Below, piece after piece: positions 43,901-54,869 of a stretch of DNA of 64,000 nucleotides. The translations under genes and the position numbers were made by a program. The notes under the pieces are model-generated. The model did no database searches. It was given only the letters and a program-made list of their open reading frames with translations, and was not told where the DNA came from. Source of the stretch: Eleginops maclovinus (lineage: Eukaryota; Chordata; Actinopteri; Perciformes; Eleginopidae); NCBI RefSeq assembly GCF_036324505.1, contig NC_086370.1, forward strand, positions 17,200,600 through 17,264,599, written 5' to 3'. How positions within the stretch are numbered: the stretch's first letter is position 1; the number at the start of each line of letters is the position of its first letter.

Positions 43901-46900
43901 TGTTTATTTTCCAAGTCTAATGGCTCTTCAATAGCTTGTCACTTGGTCACGGAGCGATTTGAAAAAAACTAAATGATCTTTTATTGAAATCAATTAGTAA
44001 CGAATAAATTATGACAAATCAGTAATAAAAAACAAGCCCATTCCTTACACTTTGGGCAAACGGTCATTTATTGATGAATGAAAGCTTGGTTGAGAGTAAA
44101 TATTGTCTGATTGAGTCAAGGGGAAATAAGGGTTTCTGTATCTTTGTAAATATATTGTTGTGCACCGGTGACTTATTGAACAGGACATCCAAATAAGCAA
44201 GAAAGTAAATAAAGGAAGTGTAAAAGTGAGGCCTGTTTATATTTGTACATGTGTGGACTGAGGGTTAATACAATCATTCAAAGGGGATCAGAGAAATCCC
44301 TCAAACGCAATCAGGCTGATTAAGGCAGAGGCAATGGCGACACACGATAAAGACAGACCGCCTGGCAGAGTGACGAGCAGGCAGGCAAAACGCTGTGCAG
44401 GCAAGAGGGAAATTACAAGTTATATATCACTGCCCGCATTAGGCAGCCTTCCCACTGTAGTATACACATTGTGAGGGGGCTTTGTGTTTGTCCTCTATAG
44501 TCCCCTTGGATCTGGTTTCTCTCTCTCAAAGCAGTTGCATCCATATGTAAGCACAGCGTGTGATTGGTGTAACTGCAACACAAAGTCAGGAAGTTGACAG
44601 AGTAAATATTTCACCTTTTTGTACGTCCCGGTCCAGCACCTCATCAAACAGCTTCTCCTGAACGGCTGGGGGCAGGTCCTCAATGTCTGACACAAAAAAA
44701 GGGTAAGAATACTGAATGACAGACATCTTTATAATAAATGACACAGGTGCAGGAAAAGTACAGTCTAAATGTAATTAATATTTGATGCAATGAATGGTTT
44801 TATCTTTTTTAAACTAGCTATTAAGCTTTATTTAAAGGCCAACTAGAATGTGTGTTTCTGTCGTGGTTCATTTCAACTCAAGCCACCATGTTTTGTTCTT
44901 TCCACAATGGCCACTGGCTTTCACTGCATGCTCGGTGCTCTTGTCAACACAGAAGCTTATTCTTCATCTAAAATAAATGAATGCAGTGACTTTGTGGAAC
45001 TGAACAGAATGGCTTTCTATAGTGGCCATAAGCCAAGGCCCGCATTGTCCACGCCACATAACGAAAATCTTTAGCTTAGCCACCAGCAACATACCGGAAC
45101 ATAAATATCTATTCCACACAATGAAGCTCAACACAAACAGCATGCAATTCTACAGATTCACTGGCTAAATATATCTTTGTGACGAACATGAAACATGCAT
45201 TGTTGCGGTGCTGTTATACTCAGTATGCAAGAACAATACTCGACCAATGAGCCAGGCGTAGCCTCCATCTTCTACAGTTGGAATCAGACAACCATAGCAT
45301 TATGTACCCTCAGCATCCAAACAAAAAGCAATTTCATAAGCCACAAGTAAACAAAACAAGCATTCTGTCACACACTTGGCGAGCCAGGGGGGTTGGCTAG
45401 ACTGTTTTTCTGTCAGCCACAAAAACCCAGAAACCATACTTTCCAGACAGCTTCTGGAATTCATGCTATGACAGTCATGCTTATTGTTTTCAGACAATTG
45501 CATATTTTTTTGTGCTGCTGACCTGCAGGCAGGGTGAAGGTCACCAAGTCAGTGAGAAAATAGCAGGTGAAGTCTCCCTTGCGCTGGTGAAGAGACGCTG
45601 CCACCTCTCGACGGATCTGCTCCGTTAGCTCAGGACACACCATGGCAGGGATACACTTGGCTGCCTGTTGGGACACCTGCACAGAGAGGATAGGGGGAGG
45701 AAGCATAATGTTAATTTAAAAGAGAATATAACACACAGGCCTTTAACTGTAGGTAGGAGTATTTCTAATAATTGTGATAGATAAGTAACCACAAAACAGA
45801 AAACAGAAAGAGCTGATGTAAAAACTGCTTTTAGGTTAGTTGAGCCGCATGTTTTAACTGCTCCAAGGCTGTATCACATGCTACACAGAGGTCCAAGAGG
45901 TGTGAAATGACTAAGAGAGGCTAGAGACAGAGAAATAAGGAGGAAAAGATGCTAAACTACTACTGGGCGATGAGCTGAGAGAATCTAAGATGTCTTGGTG
46001 TTTAAATACATTCACGGAAATAAGGAAAATTCCTGGAGATGCCAATAATAGTAATAATATTGAGAGTATTTGCCTTTTGGCTTAAGCTAGTGATGGCTGC
46101 TGAATATGAATTGTGCAAAGACAGCCCCAGAAAAAATTAAGAGACCACTCCACATCTTTCTTAAATCTGTATCTCTACATGTATGGCAGCCGTTCCAGTC
46201 TCTGTTGAATTCCAACACAGAGAAATGTTGTCAGTAGTTTATAGAATGAAATAAATAAATAAAATAATCATTTAACTCAAAGACATACCTATGAATAGTA
46301 AAACCGGAGAAACTAATAATGCTTAAGTGGTCTCTTAACATTTTTTCAGAGCTGTATATTGAAAGGAAAATGTGGCTCCAAGTGAAATATAATATCCAGC
46401 ATAGTTGACTCAGTGATCTAATTTCACTTTTACGAATCTGACCTCAGAATAGAAGTGTTTATACTGTATATATATATATACATATGTGTGATGTTCTAGC
46501 AGATGTCAGCTTTGAAGCTTTTTCAGGGGCATGAACCAGCGGTTACTCACTGACCCCCTTAGAAAGTGAAAACTGGGACAGAGAGTGTGGGAGGAGAGGT
46601 GTGTGTTTACAGATAATCTGGGATCACAGTGCTGACGGTAAGCGAGCTGCAGCCAACCTCAGCTCACGCACACTGCAGACAACACACATTAACAAGCGAG
46701 CCTTCGTGTTGCACAGACACACCAGGGAACCCACATTTCTAGCAAAATACTCAAAGCAAAAATAATTTAAAACATTGTGAATAAAAGGAACGGCTACCAT
46801 TCCCTTGCAGGCACAGAGAGAGGGTCCCTTTCCTCTCTACAGACCGTTCGCCCGTGTCACTCCTCCGGGCTGATCTCATTGAATGTTGAGATTAAGAGAC

Positions 46901-48796
46901 TTCACAAGAAAAAGCTGCATCGACGCTGACCCAGAAACAAGCACTGCTGCGATCATAACACTGATTCTAGGGTGTCATTTCCACTGGAGACCTTCCAATT
47001 TTTACAAACCAGTTTTTGGTCTTCAAATTGTTCTTAGAGCTCATAAATAAACCAAAATGTTACGCTCATGGCTTTGAATGTCTTTTTTTTAAATAACAGG
47101 CGAAATGGGATTATGAGAAACACATTTGCATGATGCAAAACAACTTCGATGTTGCATTTGCTGCACGGAAGGATCCACATTGATCTGACAAAATGCATAG
47201 TGAGTTAATAAAGAATGCAGTCGATGGTTGCAGTGTATTTGAAAAGGTTCTCCCGTCCATCAGCGGATACCCGGGCCAGGTGATTCCTGAACTAGACTCA
47301 CTGTTGGTTGTCTCCACTGACCTCTGTGAGTAACACAGCCAGCATGTCCTGTCTCTGGAAGCGGATGGCTAGGTGAACCAGCGTGAAGCCGTCATCAAAT
47401 GCAGACGAGCGATTTAATAGGCGCACCTCGTCTGACGTTAGCTGTCGTGCGATGTCACCTCCCGATGACTTGTAGGCCTCCACAGCTGCCAGGTCACCTT
47501 CCACAACACCTTTCAGACAAAGAGAGAGGGGGAAGTCACATTTATAAACCTTTTTTTGTTATACATTTTAATAGAAGACATTTGCCGAGGTAGCACTGAC
47601 TACGCAGTGTGCATTTTGACATCATTAGTCAAATATAAATCGAAAGGTCTGACGAGTCAAAAGGAGCTTGCATCTATTTGCATCATGCTAAATGATTGTA
47701 CTTGTTGATTTCTGTATTGAAATCACATCAATGGATACAAAAATGACTCATCGTAAGAACAAGCATGTGCAGAGGACATTCTGTACTCATCCATAAAGTA
47801 TAACATTTTAGAGAGCAGAATGTGCTTTATCTCTGTGGCAGCTGTAACAGCTCCGAGACTTCACCGTCTTTGAAGTCGAGAGAAAAAGACAATAGGGGGC
47901 CGCACTGTAATCTGCCAGTTATTTTCTCCCCTCTTAATCTCCAGGCTTGGATGGTAGCGTGAGTGTTGGAGGATGTGTTTGATCTGACAGATCAGTGTTT
48001 GCTTTTTCTTTACTTTTTTGGAACGGTGTGCAAATATTACCATCTGACGGAAGCTATTTATGTCAACCACACGCACACAATCTGGAAGCGCTGATCTATT
48101 GAGTGAGACAGTCAAACTGTAGAGACACATTTGAACGTCTGAAGAATAAACCATACTACAGTCGTTTGCTTTGAAGTTATTATGCCACGTGAAGCTTTCA
48201 TTACAGTAATCCTATGCACTCATACACATCCGATGCTCAGACCGTGCCATTAATCTGTGCCTTAAAGTAAAAAGGATTGAATAAAGGTTGTGTGCATGCA
48301 GTGTTTGACTGTAATAGTGAACTGTCCAGCTGGGTATGTCTTTAGTTCAACTCCTAAACCAAAGCAATAGCACACAGTGATTAAAAGCCGACTCAAATGG
48401 ATATGTGGGTGGTCCAATGATTAATTAGACAGCTCAGAAGGTTTAACACAAATGCCACCCTTCATTACTGCGATCCAAAAGGCAGCAAAAGCAATGAAAT
48501 AAATACAAATGTATAATCTGTTGAAAGAGAATTATTTGGATAAGTGTGTTATCATACCATCCCAAATCAATTCTAACTTAAATTAATTTCAATGCCACAG
48601 AGCAACACAAAGTGTCTCTTTCCTTTTCTAGCATGTACAGTAAATGCCCGTGTAGTATTCTCTGGTACTTTTGAAACATGACACACTGTTGAGCTTTTGT
48701 TCTGGCGTCAAAAGACCACACACAATGCTCTGCTGCATGATCTGTGTGAGTGAGACAGAGAGACAGAGAGAGAGAGCGAGAGAGCGAGAGAGAGAC

Positions 48797-48866
<70 letters not shown>

Positions 48867-51800
48867 GGAGTGGGTGGAAGGACTCGCTGTGCCATGTGGA
48901 GCTGGCTAGCACTGTGAGAGATGAGGAGAGAAACTACACAATAGCAGCGTGGTGAAGAGGGATCACAACCACTTTCCAAAAAAAAACCTCCATTAGTGTG
49001 GGCGTGCCTGTTGCCCTGCAGCCGGTACTGTACCCACAGATCTTTTAGAGAACAAAAACGGCACAAATATGCAAAATGGCATGCACTTAAAGACAGAGGA
49101 GATAGGGAATGGATGAGGCTAAGTGATGCCGGAATCTTTTCTCCCACACATGCTTTTTCTTTCAGTAATGTGAACTGTGGTGACCTCTGTCAAAGGAAAA
49201 TGATCAATAGCCTGTGGTACTGTAAAACTATCATACACTGGAAGTTTTTCTGCCTAGCAGGTGTTTTCTGTGATGCTCCTGAACCTTATGGCATGGAAAA
49301 CCAGCATGACCATCACAGTGAACATTAAAAACACAGTGCTTCAAAGATAAAACAACAACATCTCTATCTTATGTCTTCCTTTTCTTCCTCCGACAGCAAA
49401 AGCGGGCTTTTTTTATACCCTTTGTTTTTATTTATTTCCACTTCTTTCCACAACGAGTGGGTTTATTTGTGAGTTGCTTTGGGCAAAAGCCAGGTTGTGA
49501 ATGTTTTGTCGGAATCATTTTCCTTTTAAGAGTGTACAAAACTGCCTCCTTTTTCTCAAGTTACACAATACGATCACTCACTACTGAAAACTGCACTGCA
49601 GACGAAGGAAATGATGTAACTAAGGAACTAAGTACTGAGGACTCAATCTTTACAAGGAGTGAAAATGTATTTTAACCCAGTCCCAAAACCTAGTGATAAG
49701 ACAGCTTTACCAGAGGTTCTTGTATTCTATCTCTAGGGGTTCCCCAATTTACAGGAGCAAAATGACTAATAAAATAAGAAGAGTATATCAGACATTATCA
49801 CAGAACAGCGAGGAAAGTGATTTGGTATTGTGTGTGTGGGCTCACTGACCCTATATGATCCAGAGCCATTTATAAAGCTAAAAGTTACAACCAAGCTTTT
49901 CCTGTTAGGGTGTAACCACACATGTAAGCCACACCAGATGAGTTTAGGGAGTTGATATAAGGTCATCCTGAATATAGGAGCAAGGGTCATTGCTATTGCC
50001 CAATACTTTAAAAATATCTCCTTTTGTAGGCTGACAAATTTGCATATCAGCTTGTGACATTGCATTGTGGTTTTATTGGCAAGTAGGAGGGGGACACAGT
50101 TATATAATAAAATGTGATTTTATCAAGTAGAATTTCCAAATGATTCTCCTCAAATGTGAATAATTGTTGCCTGTTTTTTTGTTTATAAAGACAGTCAACT
50201 GGATGTTACGGGGTTTCTTGCTGTTGGGCAGATAAAGCAATATGCATAGGCAGATTAGAAACCAAAGGCAGATATCAGTCGCGAAAAGCATTGTATGCGG
50301 CAGATCCACACTTTTCCAAAAATACATGTGGCATCTGGCAAATAGAGAGTGATTTCGGACAGGGCTTGGATTTCATTTCCTTCAAGGGACAATGGAGAAA
50401 TGTCTGATCAGATAAGGAAAGCCAACACTTGAATATGCTAAAAGAGAAATCAGACCCACTCTGACCAGACGAGACTCGGTCCCAAGGGGACAAGCCACGC
50501 AGGCATGAGGGAATTCACCCTGTCACATGCAGCAATAGATCAAGTGTAGCAAACTGTGATGTTTGTGTGACATTCAGACCCGATTATCCCTTTCATTTAA
50601 GGAATGTAGCATAATGAATAACCGTCTGACTATTAATCATTAAGAGGGCTTCATTGGGATATCAAAAACAAGCATGGCTGTCACATTTCTGCTGTCAGCT
50701 GTAACACAAAAGAATTGTCTGTCAAAGATCCACATAAGGAGAAGGCCTGGAGGTTGAGTGGGTGTTCAGAACAAACTATACGTAGGCATGGTGAAGGCAA
50801 GAGAAAGAGTGAGATAGCAGCGTGATAGTGGGAAAAAAAAAAACAATCACTAGTTGTTCTTAAACGTTCGTCCTCCCTCCCACTCCACATTTTCCAGTCT
50901 ACAGTGTGGGTTGCACTCGCTGCTCGTGCAGGGGAGTTCTACACTCACTGAATGCAGGGGATTTCTGAACATATGCAGTTTATGAGCATCAGAAGGACAC
51001 AACTTAGAATCACCTGGACTTGGCTGAACTGGGTTTTAACCAATTACCTAACGCAAAGGGTAAACACATATTAAGTATTCGCACAAATTCTGGGGAATCC
51101 CATTTCACAGCCGCCCAGTTCTCTGTTGGTCTGTCTAACATCCCTCAGATGAGTCATTGCCACCCTCATAACAAAACAAAACACAAGGAGAAAACAGTCA
51201 AAATGCAGTACATGCTACATTATTGAAACTTACCAACACAGGCATTGAGGAAGAGCCAATCAGTCCTTCTCATCCGGTTCTTAATCTGCTTCAGTTTTTT
51301 AAAATCCACCTCCAGTTCCTCTTTAATCCCAATCCCAGCACCTGATGCCACTTCAATCCTCTGAAAGTCCATGTTCACCTCTGACTCCCGTTTTGAGGTC
51401 GGAGGTGACCTTCTTTGGCTGCTGCTACAACCCACAACCCCACCTACCACAGTCCCTACTCCTTGCCCAACGACACCCCTCCTGTAGTCCCTGTCCTGTT
51501 CAATGAGTTTTGAGGAAGGTTGTTGTATCTCAGGCTCTGACGCCAGCTCAATGGGTTCAGCCAACATGCTATTTGGCCTGGGGTGGTCACACACCACACA
51601 CTTAAGTGCCTTGGCCCAGTTCTCGTAAGTGCAGGCGGTGCAGGTCCAGTGCTGTGCATGAGTGTTGAGCCTATTACGGTCATTATATTCCTCACAGGGG
51701 TCTGTAGTGGTGGCTGAGGGAGCAGGACGGTATCCAGACCCTGAGCTCTGGGGTGATTCTGTGGGGCTGCGTGGGTGCTGGGTGATATGTCCCTGATGGG

Positions 51801-52194
51801 TTGCGTGTTGCCCATGCTTTTGTTGTTGAGCGTGTTGCCTCTGGCACAGGCACTGGGTGCAACGGATGGCCCGAGGCCAGTTCAAGTAGGTGCACATGTG
51901 GCATGACCACTTGCTACTAGTCTCAGGTACATCAGTAATGCGCACACGGGGTCGGGCGCTTGAGTCTGGGCAAATAAGTAGGCTGGATCCCCCCTGGGTT
52001 GGGCTGTTGCTGAGGCCTGCAGGGTCCCACTGGTGCAGACTGGCATCCAGAGCTGGGCTGCTCTTGAAGGGCTCCTCAGTGATGATAGCACCCCTGCTGG
52101 GCCTCTGAGCGCGGCACATGGTGCACTTGATGGCTGACGGCCAGTTTTCGTATGTGCAGTATTCACAGTCCCACTTCGCAACCAGCTCGGTCAT
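37718..52194 (-). CDS. zranb1: zranb1 (Trabid), OTU deubiquitinase, whole coding span
   Basis: Coding exons on the minus strand are 52194-51234, 47509-47322, 45676-45523, 44686-44615, 43243-43045, 42333-42213, 41845-41716, 38583-38354 and 37936-37718, encoding 757 residues. Three NZF zinc fingers lie at about 8-32, 96-118 and 183-207 (W-x-C-x2-C-T-Y pattern), followed by an ankyrin-like ubiquitin-binding region and an OTU catalytic domain. By alignment to the human enzyme (C443, H585) the catalytic Cys is C492 (AGDCLLDS) and the His is H634 (YTRGHFSAL). The family cleaves K29-, K33- and K63-linked ubiquitin and acts in Wnt signalling. The protein is 49 residues longer than the roughly 708-residue human form, all gained in N-terminal linkers. 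The acidic C terminus ends in DDDDE. Confidence 0.97.
38174..38187 (+). promoter_or_regulatory. RFX X-box-like motif
   Basis: GTTACCATGGAAAC is close to the classical RFX X-box. It lies in the last zranb1 intron. Confidence 0.35.
38354..38583 (-). CDS. zranb1: zranb1 coding exon 8 (catalytic His)
   Basis: Encodes GVYLPLLWEQSFCWKSP through HIHFLSAQE, with catalytic H634 in YTRGHFSAL. The acceptor is gcctccag|GTGTG and the donor GAG|GTAAGG, phase 0. Confidence 0.96.
38745..39265 (-). mobile_element. hAT (Charlie-like) MITE, copy 2, inverted
   Basis: A 521-bp element with CAGGGGTGTCCAAACTTTTT at the left and TAGTTTGGACACCCGTG at the right. Internal blocks (cctcataagtta near 38829; gcattcggcccccgg near 39229) match copy 1 at 17920-18368 in reverse orientation. 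The target duplication is imperfect (TGTTAGAC left, sharing TAGAC with the right flank). Confidence 0.85.
40833..40989. mobile_element. TA-flanked MITE, copy 1
   Basis: A 157-bp element with roughly 30-bp terminal inverted repeats of the form CAGCYSCGGAAAAAAT-AAGAGA, flanked by TA (40831-40832 and 40990-40991). A TA duplication suggests a Tc1/mariner-type non-autonomous element. The family name is unknown to me. Confidence 0.75.
41716..41845 (-). CDS. zranb1: zranb1 coding exon 7
   Basis: Encodes PGSSLEQTHIFVLAHILRR through LGYTRFQ. The acceptor is tcctttgcag|CCTGG and the donor CAAG|GTGAGG, phase 1. Confidence 0.96.
42213..42333 (-). CDS. zranb1: zranb1 coding exon 6
   Basis: Encodes WFYTRWKEWESWYSQSFG to FILSLASQ. 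The acceptor is tggtctgcag|GTTTT and the donor CAG|GTACAT, phase 0. Confidence 0.95.
43045..43243 (-). CDS. zranb1: zranb1 coding exon 5 (catalytic Cys)
   Basis: Encodes ELEEESPIINWSLELGTRL through HDSLHDCSH, with the OTU nucleophile C492 in AGDCLLDS. The acceptor is ttttctgcag|AGCTT and the donor CACTG|GTGAGG, phase 2. Confidence 0.96.
43244..44614 (-). other. zranb1 intron 4
   Basis: 1.4 kb; I see no coding signal or recognisable mobile element in it. Confidence 0.65.
44615..44686 (-). CDS. zranb1: zranb1 coding exon 4
   Basis: A 72-bp exon encoding DIEDLPPAVQEKLFDEVLD and then RDVQK. The acceptor is ttgtgtcag|ACATT and the donor AAAG|GTGAAA, phase 1. Confidence 0.94.
45523..45676 (-). 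CDS. zranb1: zranb1 coding exon 3
   Basis: Encodes VSQQAAKCIPAMVCPEL through DLVTFTLPA. The acceptor is tctgtgcag|GTGTC and the donor GCAG|GTCAGC, phase 1. Confidence 0.96.
45677..47321 (-). other. zranb1 intron 2
   Basis: 1.6 kb containing the second TA-flanked MITE and a short AT-repeat at 46468-46482. Nothing coding is seen. Confidence 0.7.
46122..46354. mobile_element. TA-flanked MITE, copy 2
   Basis: A 233-bp element in zranb1 intron 2. Its ends (cagccccagaaaaaattaag and gtggtctcttaacatttttt followed by cagagctg) are inverted and match the ends of the 40833 copy. TA follows the right end; the left TA is mutated. The interior differs in length and sequence from copy 1. Confidence 0.75.
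47322..47509 (-). CDS. zranb1: zranb1 coding exon 2
   Basis: Encodes GVVEGDLAAVEAYKSSGGD through MLAVLLTE, the ankyrin-like ubiquitin-binding region. The acceptor is tctgaaag|GTGTT and the donor GAG|GTCAGT, phase 0. Confidence 0.96.
47510..51233 (-). other. zranb1 intron 1 (after coding exon 1)
   Basis: 3.7 kb with a long (GA)n tract. No coding exon is recognised. The low-complexity frames across the GA tract are artefacts. Confidence 0.75.
48752..48863 (+). repeat. (GA)n microsatellite
   Basis: About 112 bp of GA repeats with CAGA and GCGA interruptions in the left half and a pure (GA) run in the right half. Confidence 0.95.
51234..52194 (-). CDS. zranb1: zranb1 coding exon 1 (three NZF fingers)
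   Basis: Starts at the ATG at 52194 (MTELVAKWDCEYC) and ends NACV plus one base at the donor GTTG|GTAAGT. It carries all three NZF fingers. A His/Gln-rich insert (about residues 119-140) follows finger 2 and is longer than the corresponding human linker. Confidence 0.97.
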
Positions 52195-54160
52195 CGTCGC
52201 ACCAACACTGAGGGAGGCTTCCTGCCGCTCAGAGGGCTCCTCAGCTCAGCAGATGCACTCTTAAGGAGATCACACAACAAGCAGTACACTAGGGTACAAA
52301 GAAGAAGAAAAACTGGTTATTTTGGTGAAAAACACTTCAATGGAATGCCAAAATAAACATTTCACTACGCTACATAATGAACATGTTTCTGCATTCAAAC
52401 GGGCAAATATGGAGCTCAGCTTTCCAATGGTAAATCTCACAGATATTACAGCATTTACAAAACTTAAACATCATGCTTTATTACAACCACCTGTATCACC
52501 CAGGCCTTTGGGTCACTTAGTGACAAACACTTGCAAAAATCTACAGTTCTGTTTGCTCTTGGTCTGGCACTAATTTGCTGCAAAAATCAAAGGGAGCAAT
52601 GTTTAGAAACCCTAAAAGCAAAGTGCCAGGACGGAGCCGGATGGCAACAGTAAATCTTCGCAGCTGTATTAAAACCTGGCACTGGCTTTAAATACATACT
52701 GTAAGTTATACACACCAGGCTAATGTGCCCTACAACCGAGCTGGGTAACAAGAGACAAGGACATATGAAACCAGACACCCAGCAGGGAGGCGCGTGACTG
52801 GTTAAGACACTTACTGATGCACTGAAATTGAATTCCCCCCAAAGCCTTTTACCCACATTTGAAAGTGAATGATCCAAACCACATGTGCCGGTGTTACAAT
52901 GTGAACATTATTTACGAGACTAATAAGCTAAAGTGAACTCCGTTAGCAGAGGCAGCTCACAGAAGAGTTGACTCAGATTGTGTTTACACCACGCCTCCAA
53001 GTTTACCAACACACCGAGTTATTCAACATATTCAGAGACGCGACTCCTCCGGTGCTGCACACTTTGTAGGCAAAGCTGACAAAAAGTTGCTATGGGAACC
53101 TAGCCTTGAAGCTATTGTAGTCACGTTCAACCTGTTTACTCGTGACGAGGAGCTCGTTTAGTGCATACAAGTCATACATTCAGCAGAAATAAACAGTTCA
53201 GCTCAAATGAGCAGTCGACTAGTGTCATTTGTGCTATTACACAATGTGCAAGAAGTGCTCAGATCGTGTACTTATGAAAAGTAGAAGTAAGAATACTCGA
53301 TTACAAGTAAATGTCCTGCATTCAAAATATACTTAAGTAAAAGTATGTATTATGCAGATGTGTCAATTGCAGTATAACATGAACTACCTGTTTTGATTAT
53401 ATTTAAAAAATACCTAGTGACTTTACACCACTGCTGTAACAGATGACAGTTCTTACCTAACACACTAGACCCTGACTCTATAGCAAGTGTTTACAGACCA
53501 ACGGAGCGATCTAGCTGTTTTGTTATCTTACTTGACAACTTGGTGGTTCGGGTTGCCAGCCAGGAATTATAGCCAAGCTAGCAGCTACCATTACGGGATT
53601 ATGTTTTGCTGCTGTCTGCCTGTACTCGTTGGAGAGAGGCCCTTATCAAATCTACAAGAAAATCGCGTAATCCCTTACCTTTGCTTTGCTGTGTTTATAC
53701 TCCTCAGTTTCCCACTGCAACCAAAACAAATGGAGCTTCTCCGAAACCCCCCGCCCCCCCAACAGCAGAGAAACCCACTCCGATCCGGACTGGGGCTCCT
53801 CTCACTTGGACGACAATAACCGCATATTTACTTCTTTGGGCGCCGTTTAGTTGGCAGTTGAAGGTCCATACATACCGCGGAGCAAGAACCCCCCCCTTGT
53901 CCCGTCCCCTCGGTCGGTTGTTTTGACGCTTTAAATCATCTTCATCCTTTTTCCGACTCCCAAACACGAAGCTGACGGGCTTTAATGGCGGCACAGGGGA
54001 AGGGAAGCAACAGAGTCAGAGCTAAAAAATACACTACGAGGGAGAGCAGAGAGCTTTGGGCCGTGTTACAGTCAGGGGCAGGATCAGGATTTACCACCTG
54101 AATCTGCCAACCAATCTGATTGGTTGTATTTTGTGTATCCCTTGACTCTGACCAATCAGA
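52195..54160 (-). promoter_or_regulatory. zranb1 5' UTR and promoter region
   Basis: A strong minus-strand acceptor (ttcttcttctttgtaccctag, AG at 52290-52289) and donor (CAAAG|GTAAGG, exon end 53679) predict a non-coding first exon at about 53679-53900 spliced to 52288. Upstream, GC-rich sequence (53740-53990) is followed by CCAAT boxes at 54111-54115, 54119-54123 (reverse) and 54152-54156, two of them in a palindrome. No TATA box is evident. An RFX X-box-like GTTGCTATGGGAAC lies in the intron at 53086-53099. Confidence 0.6.
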
Positions 54161-54869
54161 TTCTACGTCTCTCATTCCAACTGTTAAAAGGCTCAGTGAA
54201 ATCAAAACAGGCTCGAATGTCATAGTAATACCAGCGACAAATTCAGTTTACATGTTATCTTATTTTATGCTCTGACTCCAGTTACTTACAATAAAACCAT
54301 GTTTATTTTTAATTTGTGCATCGTAATTTGCTGCATCTTTGGCCAAGCAACCACGTGGTATCCTCTCAAAGGGGATAACAGGATGATGTCATCGTAAAAA
54401 ATACTGCAGCAAGCAGTCTGCAGTAATGCATGACAGCTTGTGCAACAGTTCTAAGCGCTCAATTGTTGTTGTTATTGACGGACATCTACACTACCTGAGG
54501 ACAAACATTGATTTGCACAATTATTCATACTTGGCATTTGTTCACCTGCGAAAATGCATGCATGCAACTCTTGTTTACAGGAAAGCCCGTCCCACTTCAA
54601 GGTGATGTCATTGAAACAAACACCAGTAGATTTTGCGCATAGAAATACACATCCCAAAAAAAATATATATTTGAGATGTGGTTTTTCAAGACTTTGGAAG
54701 AAGCTACTATTTGCTTGTAATCATTTAGGCTCTTTTATAAAATAACTATTATGTAATATATTAATGCAGCAAAAACAAAAAGAGAATACGTGTAGCCACA
54801 CAAGTTCTTTAAAATTATTTGCACATTAAAAGTACTTCATTTACTACGATACGAAAACCAAAGGCACAT
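54161..54869. other. gap between zranb1 promoter and abraxas2 3' end
   Basis: About 0.7 kb; AT-rich, nothing recognisable. A further minus-strand AATAAA at 54307-54302 could extend the abraxas2 transcript. Confidence 0.55.

Noticed and set aside
48578..49147. 189-codon minus-strand frame rich in SLSLSL
   Set aside because: Its length comes from reading through the (GA)n tract, and it has no homology I recognise.
53704..53994. Minus-strand 96-codon frame at the zranb1 promoter (MPPLKPVSFVFGSRKK)
   Set aside because: It overlaps the predicted non-coding first exon, runs through the predicted donor and resembles no known protein. It is more likely 5' UTR.
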